Position numbers and translations under genes: made by a program
Notes under the pieces: model-generated
Database searches by the model: none
What the model was told of the DNA's origin: nothing
Seen by the model: only the letters and a program-made list of their open reading frames with translations
Assembly (NCBI GenBank): GCA_944389415.1
Contig: CALXMF010000006.1
Span: forward strand, 62,001 to 126,000
Origin: an uncultured Spirochaetota bacterium
GTDB lineage: Bacteria; Spirochaetota; Spirochaetia; Treponematales; Treponemataceae
Reading direction: 5' to 3'
Length of the DNA stretch: 64,000 nt
Part shown: piece after piece, positions 46,772 to 56,280 of the stretch
Numbering within the stretch: the first letter of the stretch is position 1
Layout of the letters: each line of letters opens with the position of its first letter

Positions 46772-46828
46772 ACATTACTCCGAAGATTTGTACATTACAT
46801 ATATTTTTAAATTGCTCTGTGAAACTGA

Positions 46829-47344
46829 TCAGATTTTTTGAATACATTGTACAATTGGCTCTAGGGAACGTTCATCGTAGTAATCAGCACCGTTTCGTAT
46901 CGCATCAGTCATTTCCTGCGCGAGACGTTTCTTTGTCGGATTGGTATCTTTTTTGGCGATGCGGGCCGTCAACAAAGACATGGCATACAACGCAGCATGA
47001 TCAAGACCGCGCGAACGGCTCAAAGATATTCCGCCTCGCAGATAAAAGAACGGTATCTCCACAATTTTGTTTACTTCTGTCAGAGATTGAATAATCGAAG
47101 GAACAGAAATATACATTCCAACAGCAGCCACTGCCTGGATTTTAAAAAAACGCAGGGCTTTTTTCAGCCCTTGAATAACAGACGCACGAACCCAGCCCAG
47201 ATACACAACTTCAGTTCCCTTAGGAAGCAGTTTTTTTGCTTCAAGTAATGTATAACAGGGAAGGTCAGTTGCAGCGGCAAGCGCAGATGCATACCGATAT
47301 GTATAACCAGTCGCAGACTGGTAAATAATAGCCCGAATACCCAT
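46829..47344 (-). CDS. Flavodoxin-like protein
   Basis: A 171-residue protein with the phosphate-binding loop of flavodoxins near its N terminus (IIYQSATGYTYRYASAL) and a second loop VVYLGWVRASVIQGL, followed by AVGMYISVPSIIQSL. The C-terminal ~60 residues are charged and helical (LLTARIAKKDTNPTKKRL). It may bind FMN and act in electron transfer; some relatives sit with bilin or anaerobic reductases, but no partner is nearby. The ATG has no ribosome site and a -10 box ends six bases before it. Confidence 0.75.
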   Translation of the reverse strand: MGIRAIIYQSATGYTYRYASALAAATDLPCYTLLEAKKLLPKGTEVVYLGWVRASVIQGLKKALRFFKIQAVAAVGMYISVPSIIQSLTEVNKIVEIPFFYLRGGISLSRSRGLDHAALYAMSLLTARIAKKDTNPTKKRLAQEMTDAIRNGADYYDERSLEPIVQCIQKI

Positions 47345-47350
47345 GTACCG

Positions 47351-47359
47351 AGTATATCA
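47351..47359 (-). promoter_or_regulatory. Extended -10 abutting the flavodoxin-like gene
   Basis: On the minus strand TGATATACT (47359-47351) is an extended -10 box ending six bases before the ATG at 47344; the -35 region is weak (TTCAAT, 17 bases upstream). No Shine-Dalgarno sequence is visible. Confidence 0.5.
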
Positions 47360-47517
47360 GAAAATAAGGAAAAATTGAATCCCCCCTCTATCAGCGATAA
47401 AATCGGGCAACATATAGAAAGCACCTCTCGTTTATATGATGAGTAATTTAAAACCATACTCTTATCTTGCAGCAAAACTTTACAAAGAATTAGGCTGTAA
47501 AGATTGCTGCAACAGTC

Positions 47518-49536
47518 TTACCTGATAGAATGAATCAGATCAGCAAGAACAGGAACATATCGTTCAACAGCTGCGTTTTCTGTTGATGTTGTTTCTGATG
47601 CCGACATATCAGTATCTGCTGTTTCTGGTTCAGAAGGAACAAGAACTAATTCATCCCCGACATTGATACGATCATAGAAACCAGCTTGTTCTATAACACC
47701 CTGTGATATTTCTTCGCCAACTTCTGAAATAGACAATGTTCCAAGCACATCTTTCTGATCAAAACGCAGTCCTGTACCCTGATCTGAAGTAAGAACCTTA
47801 TCCTTTTTCACGATTGTATATACATTGTTCACTTTTACAGACTCAGCACGGCCAATATCAGCAAGGGCAAGATTACCATCCCGCTTAATAATTGTACCGC
47901 ATGACGGGAGAATAGCCATGATGGAATCACGAAGCTTTATCAACGCGCTGGCATACCGGTCATTACCTGTTCTGAAAATATTAATCGTAGTAGATAAGGT
48001 ACCGGTTCTTCCTGAATACAGGCGGCAGCTGACAGAAACATCTCTGCCGTTTTCCTCATAAGTCAGCATTGCAAAATAATCGCTGTCTGATTCCCGCGCG
48101 CGGCGAAACGCATCGGCAAAACCATTTACCGGTTTGATATCACCAACAGCACGCACAGTCGGAACACTCGCAAAAACAGACTCCGCCGCCTGTATAGTTA
48201 AACGATCCGCATCAGCATGCAAAAGCTGCACAGGAGATTTTGCGTAATAAAATGAAACCTTCCACCGTGTTTTATCCAGATAAAACGGATTAATTTTCCA
48301 CCGCACACCGAGGGAATTTGATGTAAGAGAGTCATACGCCTCGATGGTATCAGCAATAACAGTAGGGATAGTTCCCTGTGTAGTAATAAATTTGAGCTGA
48401 GACAGATATTGTTCAGGGAACCCATCACGCAGCAGCATATCAGCATATGCAGAACGCGCCTCAAGATTTTCAGGATCAAGACGAAGTGCCAGCTGATACT
48501 CGTATCGGGCAAACGGAGACATAAAACGATTTGCGTAAGACCGGGCTTTTTCAACATGATACAACGCCCATGTATCGCGGCGTTTATCCTCAACAGGGAG
48601 ACGTTCAAGAGCTAACAATTCAAGAGCAGAACGCATTACCTCATCCTGGGGATCAATATCCAAACCACCGCTGTACGCTGTAATAGCACCTTCAAAATCC
48701 CCCTGCATCTCAAGACACAAACCTTTCAGATACCATGCAGAAGAAACAGAACGATCCCTATTTATACGAAAATCACAGATATCAATAACATCTTGATAGC
48801 GACCAGAAGAAAACAAAATATTGGCTAATAACTCGTACGCTTTATCATAATTTCCATCAAGCTGTACAGCAGCACGAGCACGCCGCTCAGCCTCTGCGAG
48901 ATTTCCTTCTTTTGCAGAAAGATATGCTGCAAGATAATGTACTTCCGCTTCGCCGCTGTGATACCGCAATGCCTGATCTATATAAATACGAGCCGCATCA
49001 AGTTTTCCAAGTTCTTCAGAAACAAGTGCAAGCGACAGCAGCGCGCGCCTATTTGTTGTTTGCCGTTTAAGCGCATCCTGATATAATTGCTCTGCCCCCG
49101 ATATACGCCCATAAAAAATATCTAATTCAGCAAGACCAAAACGCGCATCTACATCATTCGGATACAGATTCAACACTTCCTGAAAAACAGCCTCTGCCTC
49201 ATCTGTTCGTCCCAGGCCAATCAGCGCAAAGCCTTTTAAATTTAAAATCGCAGTCCTGTCTTTTGCATACAGAGCCGCTTTTTCAAGATAGGTGATAGTA
49301 AGAGAATATTCTCCTGTTTCATATGTACACTGCGCTAAACCAAGCCAGGCTTCTCCATAATCAGGATTATACTGCAACGCCTCCTGATATGATTCAGAAG
49401 CACCGTACCAATCCTGCCTGTCCTGCAGCATACGCGCGCGTTCAAAGCTTGTTTTGGCATTATTCTGCGCCATAACAAAAAAAGTCATGCAGAAGAACAG
49501 CAGACTGCACAATAATATAGTGCTGCGTCTAATCAT
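47518..49536 (-). CDS. Exported TPR-repeat protein
   Basis: A 672-residue protein with a signal peptide (hydrophobic IRRSTILLCSLLFFCMTFF, cut about VMA/Q). Some nine TPR motifs follow to about residue 320 (YGEAWLGLAQCTYETGEYS, DARFGLAELDIFYGR, AWYLKGLCLEMQGDFEGAI), then a second domain (FYYAKSPVQLLHADADRLT) resembling periplasmic lipoprotein-complex subunits, and an acidic Ser/Thr-rich tail. It probably scaffolds an envelope complex. It overlaps the CBS gene upstream by eight bases and is the last gene of the phoH operon. Confidence 0.85.
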   Translation of the reverse strand: MIRRSTILLCSLLFFCMTFFVMAQNNAKTSFERARMLQDRQDWYGASESYQEALQYNPDYGEAWLGLAQCTYETGEYSLTITYLEKAALYAKDRTAILNLKGFALIGLGRTDEAEAVFQEVLNLYPNDVDARFGLAELDIFYGRISGAEQLYQDALKRQTTNRRALLSLALVSEELGKLDAARIYIDQALRYHSGEAEVHYLAAYLSAKEGNLAEAERRARAAVQLDGNYDKAYELLANILFSSGRYQDVIDICDFRINRDRSVSSAWYLKGLCLEMQGDFEGAITAYSGGLDIDPQDEVMRSALELLALERLPVEDKRRDTWALYHVEKARSYANRFMSPFARYEYQLALRLDPENLEARSAYADMLLRDGFPEQYLSQLKFITTQGTIPTVIADTIEAYDSLTSNSLGVRWKINPFYLDKTRWKVSFYYAKSPVQLLHADADRLTIQAAESVFASVPTVRAVGDIKPVNGFADAFRRARESDSDYFAMLTYEENGRDVSVSCRLYSGRTGTLSTTINIFRTGNDRYASALIKLRDSIMAILPSCGTIIKRDGNLALADIGRAESVKVNNVYTIVKKDKVLTSDQGTGLRFDQKDVLGTLSISEVGEEISQGVIEQAGFYDRINVGDELVLVPSEPETADTDMSASETTSTENAAVERYVPVLADLIHSIR

Positions 49537-50338
49537 TTTGTTTTTTTTCCTCCGGACGGCGGATAAGTTTGATCACATTGATACGGTGACCTTCCATATC
49601 CTGAACAATAAAATCATAATGATTCCACGAAACCTTTTCATATTTCACCGGAATCTTGCCGAACAGGTCAAAGACAAAACCTCCCAGCGTATCAAACTCC
49701 TCATTTGGGAAATGCGCATTCAATGTTTCGTTCAAATCATCAAGGTCAGCACGCGCATCACACAACCAGATATTATCACCAACACTGAGAATATCCTCAC
49801 GCTCATTATCAAATTCATCCTGAATATCGCCAACAATCTCTTCTATAATATCTTCCATACAGACGATACCAGATATACCACCGTACTCATCAATGGCAAT
49901 AGCGATATGAATATGACGGCGTTTAAATTCTCTTAAAAGCGAATCGATACGTTTTGACTCTGGAACAAAAAACGCTTTTCGTATAATCTTTTCCAGAGCA
50001 ATCGGTTCCTTTCGGGAAAAGACTTTTATTAAATCTTTTACATAAAGCACACCAATAACGTTGTCTATTGAGTCACTGTATACGGGGAAGCGAGAATGAC
50101 CGCTTTCCGCAATCTTTTCCAGCAGCTCATCTTTTGGGGTCCCTACAGATAAAAAATCGACATCAATACGGGGAATCATTACCTCTTTCACAGAGGTTTC
50201 TGATAAATCTTCAATACCGCGTATCATATCCCGTTTTTCTTCACGCAGAATATCTTCCTGACCTTTGTCATTTCCAATATAAGAACCATGTTCTGATTCA
50301 TCAGAATTCTTTTTTCTCAATTTATCAAAAATATTCAT
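49529..50338 (-). CDS. CBS-domain protein of the TlyC/CorC family
   Basis: A 269-residue soluble protein with an acidic start, two CBS domains (VKEVMIPRIDVDFLSV, then HSRFPVYSDSIDNVIGVLYVKDL, and HIAIAIDEYGGISGIVCMEDIIEEIVGDI) and a C-terminal CorC/HlyC domain (FDTLGGFVFDLFGKIPVKYE). It lacks the membrane DUF21 domain, as in CorC/TlyC. The family is linked to Mg/Co efflux and has often been mis-described as haemolysin. Position behind ybeY is conserved in many bacteria. Confidence 0.9.
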   Translation of the reverse strand: MNIFDKLRKKNSDESEHGSYIGNDKGQEDILREEKRDMIRGIEDLSETSVKEVMIPRIDVDFLSVGTPKDELLEKIAESGHSRFPVYSDSIDNVIGVLYVKDLIKVFSRKEPIALEKIIRKAFFVPESKRIDSLLREFKRRHIHIAIAIDEYGGISGIVCMEDIIEEIVGDIQDEFDNEREDILSVGDNIWLCDARADLDDLNETLNAHFPNEEFDTLGGFVFDLFGKIPVKYEKVSWNHYDFIVQDMEGHRINVIKLIRRPEEKKQND

Positions 50339-50365
50339 GAATGTTTCCGTTCACCAGCTTGGTAT

Positions 50366-50851
50366 TCAACATATAATATGAACATCGGCAAATTGCGCCA
50401 GTATTTTCTCCTGAAACTGAAGCATTTCCTGTTCAGGAGAGTTATCTGCATGATCATACCCATCAAGATGCAAAATTCCGTGAATCAGGAGCCGTTTAAG
50501 CTCCTCATCAACAGGAACCTCAAAAGTTTCACTGTTACGCTGCAATGTATCAATACTGATCACAATATCTCCGGCAGAAAACCATTCCTGTCCGTTTTCA
50601 TCAACATAGGTATCTCCTTGTTCAAAAGAAAGAACATCAGTCGGCATATCCATATTACGGTATTTCGCATTCAGTTTTTGAATAAAAGGATCTTTGCAAA
50701 ATAATATAGAAAGTTCCCAAGAACGGAGATCCAGATGCGTTAGAACAGTCTCAACAAATGGAAAAACATGCTCAATCCACACTGGTACAGGGCAATCTTC
50801 CTGTACATCAATACAAATTCTATTTATTTCCTGATTATCGCTGGAACTCAT
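50366..50851 (-). CDS. ybeY: Endoribonuclease YbeY
   Basis: YbeY is a zinc endonuclease for 16S rRNA maturation and ribosome quality control. The metal site HGILHLDGYDH (H-x3-H-x5-H) and the strands NAKYRNMDMPTDVLSF and AGDIVISID are typical. At 161 residues it is the usual size. Its start overlaps the 7TM-HD stop in an ATGA, so the two are translationally coupled, the known phoH-pgpH-ybeY order. Confidence 0.95.
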   Translation of the reverse strand: MSSSDNQEINRICIDVQEDCPVPVWIEHVFPFVETVLTHLDLRSWELSILFCKDPFIQKLNAKYRNMDMPTDVLSFEQGDTYVDENGQEWFSAGDIVISIDTLQRNSETFEVPVDEELKRLLIHGILHLDGYDHADNSPEQEMLQFQEKILAQFADVHIIC

Positions 50852-52665
50852 TTTTCTTTTTCCTCTTCATGTTTCTCTGTTGACTCAGCATTGATTTCTT
50901 TTGCTTTCTCTTCTGCAGCCTCTTTACCAGATGTATTATTTTGTTCTGGCTCCACTCGTTTTTGTGATTGCTGATTCGGGACAGTTTCTTCGCTTTTCTT
51001 TTTCGATTCTTCAGGATCTTTCTGGTTGGGATATTCAATACGGGAATGATAATATCCTGCAAGAATATTCACAAACGCAGACTCAATCACAGAAATATCT
51101 TTAAACGTTAAACCGGCATTATCAAGTTGATGATGTTCAATTTTACTTTGTACCAGCTGATGAATAAATTTCTCCAAACGTGAAACAGAGGGCTTTTCTA
51201 GTGTCCGGCAGGCAGCTTCTACAGTATCTGCCAGCATAACAACTGCAGATTCTTTTGAAGACGGAGGCGTACCGGCATATGAAAATTCCTCTGTGGAAAC
51301 AGTATCATCTAATTTTTTCGCTTCATTATAAAAATACGCAATTAGACTATTACCATGATGTTCAGAAATAATATCAATCACTTCCTGAGGAAGATGCATC
51401 TGGTGCGCCTTCTCAACACCTTTTTTTACATGACTTCTGATAACAGATGCAGACAAACGGGGATTAATATCATCATGCTTATTGCTGCCCTGCTGGTTTT
51501 CTACAAAATACTCACTCTGTTCAACTTTTCCCAAATCATGGTAATATGCTCCAACCCGCGCCAGCAACGGATTAGCCCCAATTTCACCGCATGCGGTTTC
51601 AGCAAGAGTCGCCACCATTAATGAATGGTTATAAGTACCGCGTGCGGCAACGAGCATCCGCCGCATAACAGGATTATTCAAGTCAGACAGATCTATCAGG
51701 CGAAAAACAGAAGCCGTATTCAGCAGCAATTCAAGCGGTGTCAAGAAACCTAATGCAAGGATTCCTGAAACAAATCCGCTGATTGCGGTAAGTAATACAA
51801 TCGGAATCAAATCTGAAAAATTATGATTAAAAATAATCATCAGCGCAAAAATATATACGGCATTAAATAAACTGAGCAAAAGAGAGGCAACAACCATATC
51901 CCCCCTCCGTTCAATCTTATATATGATACGCGCTGTAGTCATAGCCGAAGCAAGTGTAAAAAGGAACGGAACACCTTCAAAATTAGACGCGCAGAAAACG
52001 CCTAATGAAAGAATTACCGAGAAATATACAGCTGGAATTAGTTCAAATAGAACCGTAGTCAGAACCACCACAAATACAACAGGTAAAATAACCGGGAGCA
52101 TAAAAGGAGATGAAAATGCAGTAACCTTACTGCCGAATGTTGCAGCAATATACACTAAGAAGAAAAACGAGCAGAGTGTTATCAATTCACGCCGTTTAGG
52201 AATTTTCTGTCTTACCGTTGCAGAACACAAAAAATACCATAATGCAAACACAAGCAGCAAATACAGCATTTTGTTTGCAAAAGTACGGAAATCAATATAC
52301 TCTGGAGAAGCAGCCATTTTTGCAAGTTTTTCCAGCGCTTCTGCAGAAATAGGAAAGCCTTTTTTTACAATCCGCTCTCCTTTAGTAATAGCAACAGGAT
52401 TATCAGCAGTTGGCGGCAATGATTTTGCCGCGATAACTGTACGGTCAGATATCTGACCGACTTCATAATCTTCTATCGAAAATGATGAAACAGAACCAGT
52501 TGTTGCACAGTCAAAAAACAACACAATGGAACACGCAATAAATGTTATCAGAAAAATAAGTAGAATTAGTCCATTCTTTTTAGCATATGTTACAATGGAT
52601 GGAATAAATTTTGAAGTATCCGTTGCCACATCGCCAAGATACGCATTACTCTTAAACATCTTCAT
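50848..52665 (-). CDS. 7TM-HD (PgpH-like) membrane phosphodiesterase
   Basis: A ~605-residue membrane protein: an N-terminal anchor, a short extracytoplasmic part (VGQISDRTVIAAKSLPPT), seven membrane helices between ~130 and 320, then a cytoplasmic HD domain with YYHDLGKVEQ, NPRLSASVIRSHVKKGVE and ISEHHGNSLIAYFY. PgpH enzymes hydrolyse c-di-AMP. The extracytoplasmic part is far shorter than in Firmicutes PgpH, so the signal differs. The C-terminal tail is highly charged (EKAKEINAESTEKHEEEKE). It starts at ATG 52665 or 52659; both overlap or abut the phoH stop. Confidence 0.87.
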   Translation of the reverse strand: MKMFKSNAYLGDVATDTSKFIPSIVTYAKKNGLILLIFLITFIACSIVLFFDCATTGSVSSFSIEDYEVGQISDRTVIAAKSLPPTADNPVAITKGERIVKKGFPISAEALEKLAKMAASPEYIDFRTFANKMLYLLLVFALWYFLCSATVRQKIPKRRELITLCSFFFLVYIAATFGSKVTAFSSPFMLPVILPVVFVVVLTTVLFELIPAVYFSVILSLGVFCASNFEGVPFLFTLASAMTTARIIYKIERRGDMVVASLLLSLFNAVYIFALMIIFNHNFSDLIPIVLLTAISGFVSGILALGFLTPLELLLNTASVFRLIDLSDLNNPVMRRMLVAARGTYNHSLMVATLAETACGEIGANPLLARVGAYYHDLGKVEQSEYFVENQQGSNKHDDINPRLSASVIRSHVKKGVEKAHQMHLPQEVIDIISEHHGNSLIAYFYNEAKKLDDTVSTEEFSYAGTPPSSKESAVVMLADTVEAACRTLEKPSVSRLEKFIHQLVQSKIEHHQLDNAGLTFKDISVIESAFVNILAGYYHSRIEYPNQKDPEESKKKSEETVPNQQSQKRVEPEQNNTSGKEAAEEKAKEINAESTEKHEEEKEK

Positions 52666-53635
52666 AGGCTTGCACAATTTTTTTTACAAGCGGATGCCGA
52701 ACAACGTCATCGGCAGCCATTTCCAGAATAGCAATCTCTGGAATAGACCGCAGCAGACTCAGCGCCTGAACAAGACCGGAAGGCACTTTTTTTGGCAAAT
52801 CCGTTTGCGTAACATCCCCTGTAATAAATATTTTTGAATCTTCCCCCATACGGGTTAAAAACATTTTCATCTGTTCCTGCGTTGTATTCTGCGCCTCATC
52901 GAGAATAATAACACTGTGAGAGAGCGTTCTGCCTCGCATATAGGCCAGAGGAGCAATTTCTACAGCCCCTGATTCTGTAAGCCGTCGAATTGTCTCTCGC
53001 GGCAAAAGAACTCCCATTGCGTCATAAAGAGGACGCAAATATGGATTTATTTTCTGCTCAAAGTCCCCTGGCAAGAATCCAAGACTCTCTCCAGCTTCTA
53101 CAACGGGCCGTGTCAGAATCAGAGATGATACTTTATGTGTTAAAAGTAACCGAAGTGCTTCCGCAGCAGCAAGAAATGTCTTACCTGTTCCAGCCGGTCC
53201 TGCACAAAATACAAGATCTTTTGTTCGCATTGCACGCACAAAAGCAGCCTGATTTCTTGTTTTAGGATATACACGGCGAACACCGCCAGGAACAGAAATA
53301 CACATGGATTCAAACTGTTCGCGCGGCAGAAAGCAGTTTTGTTTTCCACTCTCATCAGAATTACACTCTGGCAGATACCTGAGATTTAAAATGGATAACA
53401 GCATATCAGTATCAACATCAGCACCGTCCTCTGCTTCATCAATGATACGGTTAATAATATACTGAAACTGCTGTTCAACCTGCGGATCATCGGCTCCAAC
53501 AGTTAATTCATTACCGCGAGTAAAAACAGGTACTCCAAGATATTGTTCTATGAGACGCAAGTTGCTGTCATTCGTCCCGCAAAGGCGCGTCAGTAACGCC
53601 GGATCAGGAACAACTATGGTACATGAAGATTCCAC
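52652..53635 (-). CDS. PhoH-family ATPase
   Basis: A cytoplasmic P-loop ATPase of the PhoH (YbeZ) family with an N-terminal KH-like segment (LIEQYLGVPVFTRGNELTV). The Walker A GPAGTGKTFLAAAEAL, Walker B VIILDEAQNTT, and ITGDVTQTDLPKKVPSGLV are diagnostic. YbeZ proteins partner with YbeY on RNA. The start is GTG at 53635 with AGGTG a few bases before; no in-frame ATG is near. It heads the phoH-7TM-HD-ybeY-CBS-TPR operon. Confidence 0.93.
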   Translation of the reverse strand: MESSCTIVVPDPALLTRLCGTNDSNLRLIEQYLGVPVFTRGNELTVGADDPQVEQQFQYIINRIIDEAEDGADVDTDMLLSILNLRYLPECNSDESGKQNCFLPREQFESMCISVPGGVRRVYPKTRNQAAFVRAMRTKDLVFCAGPAGTGKTFLAAAEALRLLLTHKVSSLILTRPVVEAGESLGFLPGDFEQKINPYLRPLYDAMGVLLPRETIRRLTESGAVEIAPLAYMRGRTLSHSVIILDEAQNTTQEQMKMFLTRMGEDSKIFITGDVTQTDLPKKVPSGLVQALSLLRSIPEIAILEMAADDVVRHPLVKKIVQAYEDV

Positions 53636-53648
53636 TAAACACCTGAAT

Positions 53649-53665
53649 ATACTATAGAATAGTAT
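53649..53665. other. Palindrome in the phoH leader
   Basis: ATACTAT-AGA-ATAGTAT, a 7-bp perfect inverted repeat, lies between the predicted transcription start and the GTG codon. It could form a hairpin in the mRNA or bind a dimeric repressor. Confidence 0.4.
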
Positions 53666-53679
53666 AATTCCTCTATTTA

Positions 53680-53709
53680 ATTGTAGTCTAAATACACAGT
53701 ATCAGTCAA
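53680..53709 (-). promoter_or_regulatory. Promoter of the phoH operon with an upstream palindrome
   Basis: On the minus strand TTGACT (53709-53704) and TACAAT (53685-53680) are 18 bases apart. Directly upstream of the -35 lies an 8-bp inverted repeat, GATATTCT-gcatat-AGAATATC (53714-53735), a candidate operator. Confidence 0.6.
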
Positions 53710-53764
53710 CAGAGATATTCTGCATATAGAATATCCGCAGATACCAATATAAAAACAAACCGTA

Positions 53765-54511
53765 TCAGCATAAAGCAAAAAGTAAATCCTGTTCTATTCT
53801 CAGTGCCTCTTTTTCCGGATACAAATATCTGTTCTGTATCGAAACGGTACGGTCAATAGTCATCCTAATATCACAGCAAATATGCAGAGGCTCCCCCTCC
53901 ATAACAACAATACGATCTGCAAGACACAACGCTTCTCGAACATCATGAGTTACTAGCACAACTGTTCGCGGCTCATCAGAGAGCAGTCGCTCCAGTACTG
54001 CCATAAGCTGCAAACGAGATTTTAAATCTTGTGACTGGAACGCCTCATCAAGCAGCAATACTGGTGCAGGATATGAAAAAGCACGCGCAATCGCAGCACG
54101 CTGACGCTCCCCGCCTGATATATCATCCGGAAACGCATATTGATGCTGTAAAATACCTGCTTTATCTAAATACCGGGAAATTCGTACTGCGACTTCATCC
54201 TGAGAAAAACAATTAGACAAAACAATACGCAGATTTTCTTCTATTGTATACCATGGCAGCAGCCTCGGCTCTTGAAATAAAAATGAAATATGGTTTTCAG
54301 GCAGTACAATAGAACCACTATCTGTCGGAATAAGCCCCGCAATTGCCATCAGTAACGTCGTTTTACCACTGCCTGACGGAGCGAGCAGCGCAGTAATCTC
54401 ATCTGCACAGAAATCAATATTAAAATGATTGTACAGCAGCCGTCCTCCACGCATTAGTGAAAGATTCCGCACCTGGATACCGCCCGCAGACAATAATTCC
54501 GGCATACTCAT
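53765..54511 (-). CDS. ABC transporter ATPase (NitT/TauT/ThiY type)
   Basis: A 248-residue ATPase for import. Walker A APSGSGKTTLL, Q loop FLFQEPRLLPW, signature ISGGERQRAAIARA, Walker B VLLLDEAF (Glu then Ala; the usual D-E-P-F is DEAF) and the switch VTHDVREAL are present. This is the pattern of the nitrate/taurine/thiamine-precursor subgroup. Its start overlaps the permease stop in an ATGA, and it ends the aminotransferase-ABC operon. Confidence 0.93.
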   Translation of the reverse strand: MSMPELLSAGGIQVRNLSLMRGGRLLYNHFNIDFCADEITALLAPSGSGKTTLLMAIAGLIPTDSGSIVLPENHISFLFQEPRLLPWYTIEENLRIVLSNCFSQDEVAVRISRYLDKAGILQHQYAFPDDISGGERQRAAIARAFSYPAPVLLLDEAFQSQDLKSRLQLMAVLERLLSDEPRTVVLVTHDVREALCLADRIVVMEGEPLHICCDIRMTIDRTVSIQNRYLYPEKEALRIEQDLLFALC

Positions 54512-55290
54512 ATCCTGTTATTTCTGTTTCGCAGCCGAAACAGTCCGGCAAGCAGTTTTTCCGCTGCAAAACTGACTACAGCTATAACAAGCGTTACCGC
54601 AAAAACCTGATCAGTATTCAAATGCACTTTTGCGCTCTGCAAGAGCGTCCCAGTTCCATACCGCGGCAGAGTCAGGACCTCTCCTGCGGCAACAACCTTC
54701 CAGCTGAGACCAAAACACGAAAGCATTCCTGCAAACACATACGGCAGTGCAGATGGGATACGAATACATCGTATCACTTGTCTCCGGGAAAATCCATAAA
54801 CACGAGCCATCTCAAGTATACGTATATCAGCACTGGATACACCTTTATACACAGATTCACTCATCACAGGCATACACATAACAACAGAAACAAAAACAGG
54901 GACAGCTGAAGAACCAAACCAGAAAACAGCAATAAGAATAAAAGAAACAACAGGCGCTGAACGGATAAGCGCCAGAGGAAACTGTATAAACATATGAAAC
55001 CGCTCATGCAGCGCGCACATAAGCCCCAGCAGAGAACCAATACATACTGAAATAATAAAAGCACACAAACTACGGAGCGCGGTAACACCTACATGCACCC
55101 AGAATATACGTTCCCGTCCGTATAAGATAAGCGCACGCAGTGTTTCCATCGGAGACGGCACTATCAGAGAAGAATCAACAATTAAAGACGCAAACTGCCA
55201 GATACAAAGAAGCATAATACCCGCACATGTTTCCATGCAAACAGGATTCCAGATATTGGGAGTTTGCTTATGCACAAACGACTTCCTCAA
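54508..55290 (-). CDS. ABC transporter permease (NitT/TauT/ThiX type)
   Basis: A 260-residue inner-membrane permease with about six helices and the BPD-type EAA loop (ILEMARVYGFSRRQVIRCIRIPSALPY). The sequence VPSPMETLRAL near the N terminus is characteristic of SsuC/TauC/ThiX permeases. The start overlaps the solute-binding protein stop by four bases (ATGA), so stoichiometry is linked by translational coupling. Confidence 0.92.
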   Translation of the reverse strand: MRKSFVHKQTPNIWNPVCMETCAGIMLLCIWQFASLIVDSSLIVPSPMETLRALILYGRERIFWVHVGVTALRSLCAFIISVCIGSLLGLMCALHERFHMFIQFPLALIRSAPVVSFILIAVFWFGSSAVPVFVSVVMCMPVMSESVYKGVSSADIRILEMARVYGFSRRQVIRCIRIPSALPYVFAGMLSCFGLSWKVVAAGEVLTLPRYGTGTLLQSAKVHLNTDQVFAVTLVIAVVSFAAEKLLAGLFRLRNRNNRI

Positions 55291-56279
55291 TAAAAGTAAA
55301 AACCGTCATCAGGCAGCGCACCACCAACAGAATCAGGCGCAAAATTCAAAAAAATGCTCAGCAAATCTTCTATTGATTTTTCCATGTCTCTTCCGCTGCG
55401 AAAAACAAACGCAGCATTTGGGATTGCCTCAGCAGCAATCGAGGACTGCAGACCAAGTGTATGTTTTTCTACCAATACGCCTGCTTCTTCAGGGTGCCTG
55501 TTCGTCCAATCTACCGCAGTCTTATAGGCGGCTAGAAAAGCACGTACAATCTCCGGATATGACTGAGCAAACTGCCGGCGCACTACAAGCAGCGTCATCG
55601 GATATTCACCGCCTCCAGCAGCTTTATATTCTGCCTGCACATCAACAGCCCGGCGCACAGCAGGTGCTTTTTTACATATCACTGTAGCGAATGGCTCAGG
55701 AACTGCCGCAATCGATATTTTTCCCGCAGCAAGGGCAGCGGGAATCTCCGCTGTTGGAATAGAATAATCAAGTTCAGCTTTGATGCCGGCATGCACCAGC
55801 AGATACCGCATCATATAATCAGGTGTAGCTCCCTGACCGGCAACGGTTATTTTTTTTCCTGCAAGATCAGCAAATGACTGCACCTCAGGATCTGCAGTTA
55901 TAACAGAAAGCATCCCATTCCCTACGACAGCCGCAGCAAGTAACGCCCCGCCGTTTTTATTATATACCTTCGCCGCAGCATTAGGAGGAAGAATACCAAT
56001 ATCAATTTCACCTTTCAGAAGACGAGGCAGCAGCACATCAGGCGAAGCAGCTACAGAAAAAGAAGAAACAGCGCCGCTCAGTTCCGGGGGATTCTCAAAC
56101 AGATACGCCATCGGTATACCGCTTGCTCCGTTAAGCGCCGCAATACGGATCTTGTCGGGGGCATGTTTACTGGCTGATGATACAGCTTCTTCTTTGCTGC
56201 CGCCGGCAAACGCCGCAGAAGAAAATACCAGCCCCAACAGTATGGCGGCCATTAAATACAACGGCATAATTCGCTTCAT
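55287..56279 (-). CDS. Periplasmic substrate-binding protein (NMT1/THI5-like)
   Basis: A 330-residue binding protein with a signal peptide ending SSAAFA; although GGSKEEA follows as in many treponemal binding lipoproteins, no lipobox cysteine is present. The domain shows the THI5/SsuA-like core (KIRIAALNGASGIPMAYLFE, LPRLLKGEIDIGILPPNAA, VAGQGATPDYMMRYLLVHAG). Members bind nitrate, sulfonates, HMP-thiamine precursors or other small anions; the substrate is not evident. It follows the aminotransferase by one base. Confidence 0.87.
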   Translation of the reverse strand: MKRIMPLYLMAAILLGLVFSSAAFAGGSKEEAVSSASKHAPDKIRIAALNGASGIPMAYLFENPPELSGAVSSFSVAASPDVLLPRLLKGEIDIGILPPNAAAKVYNKNGGALLAAAVVGNGMLSVITADPEVQSFADLAGKKITVAGQGATPDYMMRYLLVHAGIKAELDYSIPTAEIPAALAAGKISIAAVPEPFATVICKKAPAVRRAVDVQAEYKAAGGGEYPMTLLVVRRQFAQSYPEIVRAFLAAYKTAVDWTNRHPEEAGVLVEKHTLGLQSSIAAEAIPNAAFVFRSGRDMEKSIEDLLSIFLNFAPDSVGGALPDDGFYFY

Positions 56280-56280
56280 A

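Noticed and set aside
55287-56279. Lipoprotein annotation for the ABC binding protein
   Set aside because: The GGSKEEA start resembles treponemal binding lipoproteins but no lipobox cysteine is present, so a type I signal peptide is more likely.
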